In this document: in pieces, positions 56,931-64,000 of the stretch | Layout of the letters: each line of letters starts with the position of its first letter | How positions within the stretch are numbered: position 1 is the first letter of the stretch | DNA from: Polaromonas sp. OV174 | Lineage (GTDB): Bacteria; Pseudomonadota; Gammaproteobacteria; Burkholderiales; Burkholderiaceae_C | Reading direction: 5' to 3' | Length of the DNA stretch: 64,000 nucleotides | Assembly (NCBI RefSeq): GCF_900112285.1 | Contig: NZ_FOKZ01000001.1 | Coordinates: 62,001 to 126,000 of the forward strand | Made by a program: the position numbers and the translations under genes | Notes under the pieces: generated by a model | What the model was told of the DNA's origin: nothing | What the model saw: the letters and a program-made list of their open reading frames with translations, nothing else | Database searches by the model: none

Positions 56931-57926
56931 TTACTGAAGTGGAATATTTGCCTCACTCAGAATAGTCCTGAATTTTTCAATCTCGGATGCAACGAATTTT
57001 TTGGTTTCTTCTGGATTCATTTTTGGGGCGGGGTCAAAGCCTAACGCTTCAAACTTACTCCATACTGCAGGATCCGCAAGAATTCCACTAACTGCTGCAT
57101 TGAGCTTGTTGATGATATGTGGAGGGGTGTTTCTGGGTGCCGCCAATAGGGCCCATGTCGCCGGAACGATTCCGCGAATACCGGCTTCTTGAAATGTAGG
57201 TACGTCGGGGTGCTTCGGCGATCGCGTAGAGGCACCTATAGCCAGAGGCTTGATTGAGCCATTCACAATGTGCCCTTGAGCAAAGCCGAACGTTTCAAGC
57301 AGGAACTGAGTGTCACCTGAGAGCACCGATTGCAAGGCCGCGCTCGAACCCTTGAATGACACATGAGTAAGATCCATGCCTGTTCTGATGTTAATGATTT
57401 CTCCGTAGATATTTGACGTAGTGCCTATGCCCGCTGACGCAAACGCATTTTTCCCTGGCTCGGCTTTAATTTTCTTGACAAATTTCTCAAGTGTTGGGGG
57501 GCTATTCGGCCCCGCCAGCAGGACCAGCGCCTGTGTATTCAAAAGCGCTATGTGGCTAAAGTCTTCTAGCGCGTCATAAGGCAATGATTTCATTAGCGAC
57601 GTGTTGATGGCATTTGTCGCTGCCGTACCTACCAGAAGTGTGTATCCATCAGGCTTGCTTCTTGCAACATACTGCGCGCCGATCGTGCCTCCAGCCCCTC
57701 CCTTGTTCAGCACAACCACCGACTGCCCCAATTTTTGAGTGAGATTGTCTGCCAGTACACGCGCGAAGTTGTCGGTGGGTCCGCCAGGATTGAAAGGCAC
57801 CACTAAATTGATCGTCCGTATTGGGTACTCTTCTGCAGCATTCACCTCAGCCGTCCATAGCAGGGATAGCAGCATTCCGAATATGGAAAGACAATTGAAA
57901 ATGCTTTTTGTTAGATAGTCATGCAT
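56931..57926 (-). CDS. Bug/TctC-family tripartite transporter substrate-binding protein
   Basis: 331 residues. Signal peptide (FNCLSIFGMLLSLLWTAEVNA), then the Bug signature YPIRTINLVVPFNPGGPTDNFARVLADNLTQKLGQSVVVLNKGGAGGTIGA and the KPDGYTLLVGT segment. These receptors bind carboxylates or amides in the periplasm; many are orphans without TctAB, as here. Start ATG 57926 has GGAGCTCCTC upstream. Island gene, AT-rich relative to the backbone, 89 bp upstream of and co-oriented with the nitrilase gene. Confidence 0.9.
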   Translation of the reverse strand: MHDYLTKSIFNCLSIFGMLLSLLWTAEVNAAEEYPIRTINLVVPFNPGGPTDNFARVLADNLTQKLGQSVVVLNKGGAGGTIGAQYVARSKPDGYTLLVGTAATNAINTSLMKSLPYDALEDFSHIALLNTQALVLLAGPNSPPTLEKFVKKIKAEPGKNAFASAGIGTTSNIYGEIINIRTGMDLTHVSFKGSSAALQSVLSGDTQFLLETFGFAQGHIVNGSIKPLAIGASTRSPKHPDVPTFQEAGIRGIVPATWALLAAPRNTPPHIINKLNAAVSGILADPAVWSKFEALGFDPAPKMNPEETKKFVASEIEKFRTILSEANIPLQ

Positions 57927-58066
57927 ATGAGGAGCTCCTGTTTTGCAAGTTGACAGCGTCAAAACATAAATAACTATTTGGCTTTTACTGGGGCATGCCA
58001 AAGTAGCGTACGGGATGCTCTTCGGTGAGACTGTCAAAGTATTTACAATCTCCTCTTTTCTCCTAA

Positions 58067-59038
58067 CTAGTTGTCACATCCCGGACGATCATATGGCCGC
58101 TTATGAAACAAATCCGGATGCTCCTGGTACCACTCTTTCATGGCCTGCATCGGCGTCTTGCTGCCCAGTGCTGACTGCGGCAGTTGGTGGTTGTACAGGG
58201 CCACATAACGCAGCAGGGTTTCCTCCATGTCCTCACGGCTGTTGAATCTGTGGGTCTTCAGGACGTCCGCTATGCGGCCATTGAATCGCTCCACCATCCC
58301 ATTGGTTTTTGGCGTCCTGGGCTTGGTCAGCCGGTGCTCGATGCCCAACTCCTGGCACAGCTGATCGAATTCATGGTTGCCGCTGGGCTCGCGTTCCTTG
58401 CTGGCAAACAGGCGGTCTGTGAACTCCTTGCCGTTGTCGGTCAGCAGCTTGTGGATTCTGATCGGGCAGGCCTTGTGCAGTGCCTTCAGAAAGGCCTGTG
58501 CGCTGGCAGCCGTCTTGTTGGCCTTGAGTTGCACAAACACCCATCGCGTGGCCCGGTCGATGGCAACGAACAGGTAGCGCCGGCTGCTCTCGTCCTGCAT
58601 CTGGGGCAGGTACTTCACATCCATGTGCACGTAGCCTGGCTCGTAGCTCTTGAAAGCCTTGTGGGCCACCACAGGCTCCTGAGGCTTGAGGGCGTTGAGG
58701 TTGCCCGCCCCGTGGCGGCGCAGGCACCGGTCCAGGCCCGAGCGCGAGACATGGGGGCAAATGAACTCTCGCGTGACGGCAAGCAGGTCATCCAGGGGCA
58801 ACAGCAAGGTATGCCGCAGGTGGACCACCACGGTCTCTTGTGCAGGCGTGAGTACCGTCTGCAGGCGGTGGGCCGTATGCGAGCGGTCGCCAAAGACAGA
58901 GCGCTTCTTCCACTTGTAGACGGTCTGTTCGGTGATGCCAAAGCGCTGGGCCAGGACACTGGCAGTCTCGTTGCTGGCCGCGATCTCGGCACGCACGGCA
59001 GGCGTGGTGCGTGCGTTCTTGTGCAGGGCAATCAACAT
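58067..59038 (-). CDS. IS481-family transposase
   Basis: 323 residues, apparently intact. N-terminal helix-turn-helix (ASVLAQRFGITEQTVYKWKKR), then an integrase-type DDE domain: Asp in YVHMDVKYLPQM near 140, Asp in KLLTDNGKEFTD near 198 and Glu in TPKTNGMVERFNGRI near 245. Catalyses IS transposition. TGTCACATCCCGGAC at 58074 resembles an element end, but I find no matching inverted copy on the other side, so the borders are undefined. It forms the right edge of the accessory island. Confidence 0.88.
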   Translation of the reverse strand: MLIALHKNARTTPAVRAEIAASNETASVLAQRFGITEQTVYKWKKRSVFGDRSHTAHRLQTVLTPAQETVVVHLRHTLLLPLDDLLAVTREFICPHVSRSGLDRCLRRHGAGNLNALKPQEPVVAHKAFKSYEPGYVHMDVKYLPQMQDESSRRYLFVAIDRATRWVFVQLKANKTAASAQAFLKALHKACPIRIHKLLTDNGKEFTDRLFASKEREPSGNHEFDQLCQELGIEHRLTKPRTPKTNGMVERFNGRIADVLKTHRFNSREDMEETLLRYVALYNHQLPQSALGSKTPMQAMKEWYQEHPDLFHKRPYDRPGCDN

Positions 59039-59243
59039 GGTTTCACTCCCTGGGTGGATTGCAAGGACTCTATCAACTCTTGCAGAACGGCTCGGGCCAT
59101 GAAGAGTGGATAGTTCTGTTGGTATGGCTAGAATTCAAACCAAAAATACCAACGGATAGCAGCACTTGGAGGCGGCACCATCCCTTCCGAGTTTCCAGGA
59201 AAACTCATCAAGCATCCTTGGTATCGATATTCAGCGGATGTCA

Positions 59244-59277
59244 TGCGCTATCCATCAAGTAGCGCCTCCAGGCAGCA
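59244..59277 (-). repeat. Dispersed repeat-like fragment near the island edge
   Basis: GCGCTATCCATCAAGTAGCG followed by CCTCCAGGC resembles one arm of the repeat family in reverse orientation. Short, so only suggestive. Confidence 0.3.
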
Positions 59278-59281
59278 AAAA

Positions 59282-59318
59282 ATATAACGACCAGACCACG
59301 CGTTCAGGTGGTGGTCTG
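59282..59318 (-). terminator. Intrinsic terminator of the DUF721 gene
   Basis: Read on the minus strand: CAGACCAC (59318-59311), an 11-base loop, GTGGTCTG (59299-59292), then a TCGTTATATTTTTT tail. Perfect 8-bp stem just past the stop of the gene. Confidence 0.7.
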
Positions 59319-59325
59319 CCGCAAA

Positions 59326-59640
59326 TTATTTTGCCAGCAGTATCTTCAGCCGGATTGAGCTAACCTTCCAGCCCTTGCTGAGCAGACGGGCCTGGATCAA
59401 GGGGGTCAGTTGGCGTATTTTGGCTGCGGCCGCATTGCCGCTAACCAGCAGGCACCAGCTTTCGCCATCAATCGGTCCGGCCTTGACGGCAGCTCGCAGC
59501 GGTTCAGGTAGCAGTGACTCAATCGCCTTGAGCCTGTCATTGGACTCCCGGACCAATTCCGTCAGCCGAGCCAGGGACGGCGAGTTTCCGGCTGCTTGGA
59601 GAGCGGTCTGAGTCTGTGGAAGGCGCCTGTGTGTATTCAC
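59326..59640 (-). CDS. DUF721 (DciA-like) protein
   Basis: 104 residues from GTG 59640 (MNTHRRLPQTQTALQAAG); a TTG at 59670 would lengthen it. The KH-like DUF721 domain is visible: RLTELVRESNDRLKAIESLLPEPLRAAVKAGPIDGESWCLLVSGNAAAAKIRQLTPLI. DciA-type proteins help load the replicative helicase in bacteria lacking DnaC; short beta-proteobacterial DUF721 proteins may or may not do this. It normally sits between lpxC and secA and here has stayed with secA. Confidence 0.75.
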   Translation of the reverse strand: MNTHRRLPQTQTALQAAGNSPSLARLTELVRESNDRLKAIESLLPEPLRAAVKAGPIDGESWCLLVSGNAAAAKIRQLTPLIQARLLSKGWKVSSIRLKILLAK

Positions 59641-59672
59641 GGTGAGTTGGGCCGGCCCGGGTGAGCGCAAGC

Positions 59673-59680
59673 TTTATAAA
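59673..59680. promoter_or_regulatory. Palindromic TTTATAAA between divergent genes
   Basis: The 8-bp palindrome offers a -10-like TATAAA in both directions, toward the DUF721 gene and toward the decayed M23 peptidase gene. Confidence 0.35.
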
Positions 59681-59690
59681 TGGTGGGCAA

Positions 59691-59941
59691 GTGCATTCGA
59701 TTATCACGGATGCGTGTTTGGCGAGAAGTCGGACTACTGGAGCGGCAGAAAATTGTTGACGGGCCAGCATGTCGATTTGATGAGCGTTGCGGCGTCGTGC
59801 TTGGTGGATCAGAAGATAGGGCAAATGACGGTGTCTACCCGGGAACCTGTGGGTGACTGCAAGAAGGTGTGCCCTTGGCTGCATCATTCTGCGGGGTATT
59901 CTTTTGCGGCGGGAGCCGGCTCACAGGGCGTTTTACGCTGA
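59691..59941 (+). pseudogene. Decayed M23 peptidase gene (N-terminal remnant)
   Basis: From GTG 59691 the sequence encodes HSIITDACLARSRT, the start typical of the M23 peptidase that precedes secA in Comamonadaceae, then stops after 22 codons. Another frame continues with SGRKLLTGQHVDLMSVAASCLVDQKIG, resembling the following membrane segment, so a frameshift is likely near 59735. The large LytM catalytic domain that should follow is absent: secA begins within 150 bp. Recognition is from memory of the family and rests on a short stretch. Confidence 0.55.
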
Positions 59942-60089
59942 ATAGGCTCAAGGCTTCCGGGCAGCGCTAAAATCTAATGTTTGCGCACAGTTGAACTAAT
60001 TGCTAGCGCCCACACTTAAGTTCCGTACTCAATAAGGGATTTCAGCCGCATTGCCAGCTCAAGGGAGCGGCTAAGGCGGCCTCGCATTT

Positions 60090-62855
60090 ATGGCTTCCAA
60101 CATCCTGACCAAAATTTTCGGTAGCCGCAACGACAGGCTGCTCAAAACCTACCGTAAAACCGTAGACCAAATCAATGCACTGGAAACACAGTACGAGAAG
60201 CTAGACGACGATCAGCTGCGCGCTAAAACCCAGGAGTTCAAGGATCGGGTAGCTGCCGGCGAGGAACTCGATGCGATTCTTCCCGAAGCCTTTGCCGTGG
60301 TTCGCGAGGGCGGCAAGCGCATCATGAAGATGCGGCATTTTGATGTCCAGATGCTGGGTGGCATGTCGCTGCACAACGGCAAGATTTCCGAAATGCGCAC
60401 TGGTGAGGGCAAGACCCTGACCGCGACGCTGCCGGTTTACCTGAATGCCTTGACCGGCAAGGGCGTGCATGTGGTGACGGTCAATGATTACCTGGCCAGC
60501 CGCGATGCCCGTTGGATGGGCAAGCTCTACAACTTTCTGGGTCTGAGCGTCGGCATCAACCTGCCCAATATGTCGCGCGAAGAAAAGCAGGCGGCCTATA
60601 ACTCCGACATCACCTACGGCACCAATAACGAGTATGGTTTTGACTACCTGCGCGACAACATGGTGTACGAGGTGGCTGACCGCGTGCAGCGCGGCCTGAA
60701 TTACGCCATTGTCGATGAGGTGGATTCGATCTTGATCGACGAGGCCCGCACGCCACTCATCATCAGTGGTCAGGCCGAAGACCACACCGAGATGTATGTG
60801 GCGATGAACAAGGTTGTTCCTTCCTTGAAGCGCCAGGAAGGCGAAGCCGATCCACGCACCGGGGAAGGTGTCACCCAGCCAGGTGACTACACCATCGATG
60901 AAAAAACCCATCAGGTGTTTTTGACCGAGCAGGGACACGAAAACGCCGAAGGCATACTGTTCAATTTGGGCCTGATTCCCGAAGGTGCCACGCTTTACGA
61001 TCCGGCCAATATCTCGCTGATGCACCATTTGTACGCGGCCCTGCGTGCCAATTTGTTGTATCACCGTGACCAGCACTACGTGGTGCAAGAGGGCGAGGTC
61101 GTCATCGTTGATGAGTTCACCGGCCGCCTGATGTCGGGTCGCCGCTGGAGCGATGGCTTGCACCAGGCCGTGGAAGCCAAGGAAGGCGTACAGATTCAGG
61201 CGGAAAACCAGACCCTGGCCTCGATTACCTTCCAAAATTACTTCCGTCTCTATAACAAGCTGTCGGGCATGACAGGCACGGCGGATACCGAAGCCTACGA
61301 GTTTCAGGAAATCTATGGGCTGGAAACCACCGTCATTCCCCCCAACCGGGTGAGCCGGCGTGACGACCAGCTGGACCGCGTTTACAAAACCACGCGTGAA
61401 AAATACGAAGCGGCCATCAAGGACATTCGTGAATGTTATGAGCGTGGCCAGCCGGTGCTGGTTGGCACGACCTCGATCGAGAACTCCGAAATCATCGACC
61501 AGTTGCTGCTCAAGGAAAACCTGCCGCACCAGGTGCTGAACGCCAAGCAGCATGCCCGCGAGGCAGATATCGTGGCGCAGGCCGGCCGGCCCAAGATGAT
61601 CACCATTGCCACCAATATGGCCGGTCGCGGTACCGATATCGTGCTGGGCGGAAATGTTGAAAAATTGATTGAGGCGGTGGAGGCTGACGAGTCGCTGGAT
61701 GCCGCTGCCAAAGAAGCGGAAATAGCCCGCTTGCGTGCCTTGTGGAAGCTGGAGCACGATCAGGTCACGGCATTGGGTGGTTTGCGTATCATCGCTACCG
61801 AACGCCATGAGTCACGCCGCATCGACAACCAGTTGCGTGGCCGCTCGGGTCGCCAGGGCGATCCCGGTTCCTCGCGTTTTTACCTGAGCCTGGACGACCC
61901 GCTGATGCGCATTTTTGCGGGCGATCGTGTCAAGGCCATCATGGAGCGGCTCAAGATGCCTGATGGCGAGGCCATTGAAGCCGGCATCGTGACGCGCAGC
62001 ATTGAATCGGCGCAGCGCAAGGTGGAGGCGCGCAATTTCGATATTCGCAAGCAACTGCTTGAATACGATGATGTCTCCAATGACCAGCGCAAGGTGATTT
62101 ACCAGCAGCGCAATGACATCATGGATGCCAGCAATTTGCAGGCACAAATTGCCTCGCTGCGCGAAGGCTGCTTCAGCGATCTGACGCGCCAGTACGTGCC
62201 GGCGGAAAGTGTCGAAGAACAATGGGATGTGGCGGGACTTGAGAAAGTGCTGAGTGATGAGTGGCAGATCGAGCTGCCGCTGCGCCAGGAACTCGAAGCT
62301 GCCACGGCCATTACCGACCATGATGTGCTTGAAAAAGTCGTGGCGGCAGCCGATGCCGCCTTTGCCGACAAAGTAGAAAAAATTGGCGAAGAAAATTTCA
62401 TCCAGTTTGAACGAGTGGTGCTGCTGCAAAGCATAGACAGCCACTGGCGCGAACACCTGAGCGCGCTCGACTATCTGCGCCAGGGTATCCACTTGCGTGG
62501 CTATGCGCAGAAGCAGCCCAAGCAGGAATACAAGCGCGAAGCTTTTGAGCTGTTTGGCCAGTTGCTCGACAGTGTGAAAAATGCCGTCACCAAAATACTG
62601 ATGACGGTCCAGATCCAGTCGAGTGAACAGCTGGAGCAGGCCGCGGAAGCCATGGAAAGCCGAGCTGAAAATATTGCCAATGTCACTTACACCGCACCAA
62701 CCGAAACTGGTGGCGTAGAAACGACGGTTGATGAAGAGTCGCAGAAGCGGTCTCAGCCGGCGCCGGGAACGGCCACGGCGCGCGTCGGCCGCAACGACCC
62801 TTGTCCCTGCGGTTCGGGTAAGAAGTTCAAGCTCTGTCACGGCAAGTTGAGCTGA
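60090..62855 (+). CDS. secA: Preprotein translocase ATPase SecA
   Basis: 921 residues, full length. Drives protein export through SecYEG. Walker [15 protein letters not shown] near 102, [19 protein letters not shown] near 210 (Walker B), [13 protein letters not shown] near 394, [15 protein letters not shown] near 504, [23 protein letters not shown] near 583, and the C-terminal zinc site [14 protein letters not shown] that binds SecB. ATG 60090 with AAGGGAG and AAGGCGG upstream. It is followed by argJ, the usual Burkholderiales order. Confidence 0.97.
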   Translation: MASNILTKIFGSRNDRLLKTYRKTVDQINALETQYEKLDDDQLRAKTQEFKDRVAAGEELDAILPEAFAVVREGGKRIMKMRHFDVQMLGGMSLHNGKISEMRTGEGKTLTATLPVYLNALTGKGVHVVTVNDYLASRDARWMGKLYNFLGLSVGINLPNMSREEKQAAYNSDITYGTNNEYGFDYLRDNMVYEVADRVQRGLNYAIVDEVDSILIDEARTPLIISGQAEDHTEMYVAMNKVVPSLKRQEGEADPRTGEGVTQPGDYTIDEKTHQVFLTEQGHENAEGILFNLGLIPEGATLYDPANISLMHHLYAALRANLLYHRDQHYVVQEGEVVIVDEFTGRLMSGRRWSDGLHQAVEAKEGVQIQAENQTLASITFQNYFRLYNKLSGMTGTADTEAYEFQEIYGLETTVIPPNRVSRRDDQLDRVYKTTREKYEAAIKDIRECYERGQPVLVGTTSIENSEIIDQLLLKENLPHQVLNAKQHAREADIVAQAGRPKMITIATNMAGRGTDIVLGGNVEKLIEAVEADESLDAAAKEAEIARLRALWKLEHDQVTALGGLRIIATERHESRRIDNQLRGRSGRQGDPGSSRFYLSLDDPLMRIFAGDRVKAIMERLKMPDGEAIEAGIVTRSIESAQRKVEARNFDIRKQLLEYDDVSNDQRKVIYQQRNDIMDASNLQAQIASLREGCFSDLTRQYVPAESVEEQWDVAGLEKVLSDEWQIELPLRQELEAATAITDHDVLEKVVAAADAAFADKVEKIGEENFIQFERVVLLQSIDSHWREHLSALDYLRQGIHLRGYAQKQPKQEYKREAFELFGQLLDSVKNAVTKILMTVQIQSSEQLEQAAEAMESRAENIANVTYTAPTETGGVETTVDEESQKRSQPAPGTATARVGRNDPCPCGSGKKFKLCHGKLS

Positions 62856-62916
62856 TCCGCTGCGTAGTTCCTCCACCTTTCGTTGATCTCATCAGTCTTT
62901 TCCTGGAGCCAAGTTC

Positions 62917-64000
62917 ATGCCTGTCAACCTGCTTGCCACGCCCGCCGCAGATCTTTACCCCGTGGCCGGTGTGCGCTGGGGTGTCGCTGAAGCCGGAATC
63001 CGCAAGGCCAATCGCAAAGACCTTGCCGTGCTGCTGCTGGACGAGGGTGCTTCGGTGGGCGCCGTGTTCACGCAGAACCGGTTTTGTGCCGCACCGGTGC
63101 AAATCTGCCGCGAGCACCTGGCCAAGAACTCGGGAAAAAGCCTGGGTATTCGTGCCATGCTGATCAATACCGGCAACGCCAATGCTGGCACCGGCGAGGA
63201 CGGCTTGCATCGTGCGCAGGCCAGCTGCATCGCCTTGGCCCGCGAACTCAATTTGTCGCCCGAGCAAATCCTGCCGTTTTCCACCGGCGTGATCATGGAG
63301 CCCTTGCCGCATGAGCGCATCGCGGCGGGCCTGCCTGCGGCACTGGTCGATGCCGGGGCCGACAACTGGGCCACGGCCGCCGAAGCCATCATGACCACGG
63401 ATACGGTGGCCAAGGCGTTTTCCACTCGCATCACATTGGGTGGAGTGAGCGTCACCATCACCGGCATCAGCAAGGGCGCCGGCATGATTCGCCCCAATAT
63501 GGCGACCATGTTGGGTTTTCTGGCTACCGATGCCTGCGTCTCCCAGACCTTGATGGCACAACTGGCCAGGGAACTGGCCGAAGGCTCTTTCAACCGCGTG
63601 ACGATCGACGGAGACACTTCCACCAATGATTCTTTCGTGGTGGTGGCGACGAATCAGGCCAAGCACCCGCAGATCACCTCGCTGGACAGCGTGGATGGTC
63701 AAGTGTTGCGTGCCGCCATGTTGCGCGTCGCCAAGCTCTTGGCGCAGGCCATCGTGCGTGACGGCGAGGGGGCGACCAAGTTCATTACCGTGCAGGTCGA
63801 GGGTGGAAAAACTGCTGAGGAATGCCGCCAGGTGGCTTATGCGATTGCCCATTCACCGCTGGTCAAGACGGCCTTTTTTGCCAGCGATCCCAATCTGGGG
63901 CGGATTCTGGCGGCCGTCGGCTATGCCGGCATCGCCGATCTGGATCAAACCGGCATAGATTTATACCTTGATGAGGTGCTGGTGGCTAAAAATGGCGGCC
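62917..64000 (+). CDS. argJ: Glutamate N-acetyltransferase / amino-acid acetyltransferase ArgJ (3' truncated by window)
   Basis: The first 361 residues of about 410 are present; the gene runs off the end. ATG 62917 has CTGGAGCC 8-12 bases upstream. Arginine synthesis: transfers acetyl from N-acetylornithine to glutamate, and in bifunctional forms from acetyl-CoA. [29 protein letters not shown] near 19, [13 protein letters not shown] near 84, [11 protein letters not shown] near 119, and the autocleavage site in [17 protein letters not shown] near 190 (Thr nucleophile after Ala) are all recognisable. Confidence 0.95.
   Translation, partial: MPVNLLATPAADLYPVAGVRWGVAEAGIRKANRKDLAVLLLDEGASVGAVFTQNRFCAAPVQICREHLAKNSGKSLGIRAMLINTGNANAGTGEDGLHRAQASCIALARELNLSPEQILPFSTGVIMEPLPHERIAAGLPAALVDAGADNWATAAEAIMTTDTVAKAFSTRITLGGVSVTITGISKGAGMIRPNMATMLGFLATDACVSQTLMAQLARELAEGSFNRVTIDGDTSTNDSFVVVATNQAKHPQITSLDSVDGQVLRAAMLRVAKLLAQAIVRDGEGATKFITVQVEGGKTAEECRQVAYAIAHSPLVKTAFFASDPNLGRILAAVGYAGIADLDQTGIDLYLDEVLVAKNGG

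Noticed and set aside
58067-59160. Terminal inverted repeats of the IS481 element
   Set aside because: TGTCACATCCCGGAC near 58074 looks like an end, but no inverted partner is visible past 59038, so no borders are claimed.
53541-59325. A second copy of the tRNA-Thr 3' end marking the far edge of the island
   Set aside because: I searched by eye for the GACAAGCGGCACCA end downstream and did not find it; the right attachment site is probably lost.
59642-59941. 99-codon frame treated as an intact gene
   Set aside because: Part of it resembles the N-terminal membrane segment of the M23 peptidase in a shifted frame, so it is better described as a pseudogene remnant.

Overview
The window is chromosomal DNA of a Burkholderiales bacterium, most likely family Comamonadaceae (Polaromonas/Rhodoferax/Acidovorax-like). 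The basis is GC-rich backbone codon use, the gene sets (petABC-sspA-sspB, accBC-prmA, a DUF3426 zinc-ribbon protein, TctC/Bug receptor) and a small hairpin-forming repeat family that I associate with this family. The genus cannot be fixed by reading.

Layout. 1-228 is the end of a STAS-domain gene. 678-19128 is a complete division and cell wall (dcw) cluster: mraZ, rsmH, ftsL, ftsI, murE, murF, mraY, murD, ftsW, murG, murC, ddl, ftsQ, ftsA, ftsZ, lpxC. Most junctions overlap or nearly touch, and MraZ-type GTG repeats lie over the promoter. 19.2-30.8 kb is mainly on the minus strand: ruvC, a CdsA-like cytidylyltransferase with a PlsC-like acyltransferase, a branched-chain 2-oxoacid dehydrogenase operon (E1alpha, E1beta, E2), mtgA-aroE, a TonB-like protein, an RNase II/R-type exonuclease and a YqiA-like esterase. 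31.0-43.7 kb is mostly plus strand: rodA, tldD, aroG, a conserved small protein, mpl (minus), a conserved hypothetical, a TlpA-like thioredoxin, accB, accC, prmA, the DUF3426 protein and a PfkB-type sugar/nucleoside kinase. 43.8-53.6 kb holds a DegS/HtrA-like protease, a NIF3 protein, a membrane protein with a degenerate GGDEF domain, pdxA, mscL, petABC, sspA, sspB and tRNA-Thr(TGT).

53.6-59.1 kb is an accessory island at the tRNA-Thr gene. It contains a truncated integrase fused to an IS transposase remnant, a Crp/Fnr regulator, an IS6-like remnant, a nitrilase-family amidohydrolase, a Bug-type solute receptor and an IS481-family transposase. It is visibly lower in GC than its surroundings. 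From 59.3 kb the backbone returns with a DUF721 gene, a decayed M23 peptidase gene, secA and the start of argJ. In many proteobacteria secA closely follows lpxC. Here they are 41 kb apart, which suggests a rearrangement with one endpoint next to the island.

The strongest unexpected signal is upstream of aroG. A 24-codon reading frame (33810-33884) has seven aromatic codons in eight and is followed by a strong intrinsic terminator (33912-33942). Mutually exclusive hairpins can be drawn, as in classical ribosome-mediated attenuation of aromatic amino acid synthesis. Other patterns: many operon-head genes have a -10-like hexamer only 6-7 nt before the start codon and no Shine-Dalgarno sequence (probable leaderless mRNAs); a dispersed repeat enters murG, aroE and the NIF3 gene; MurD carries an acidic Pro/Glu insertion of about 75 residues.
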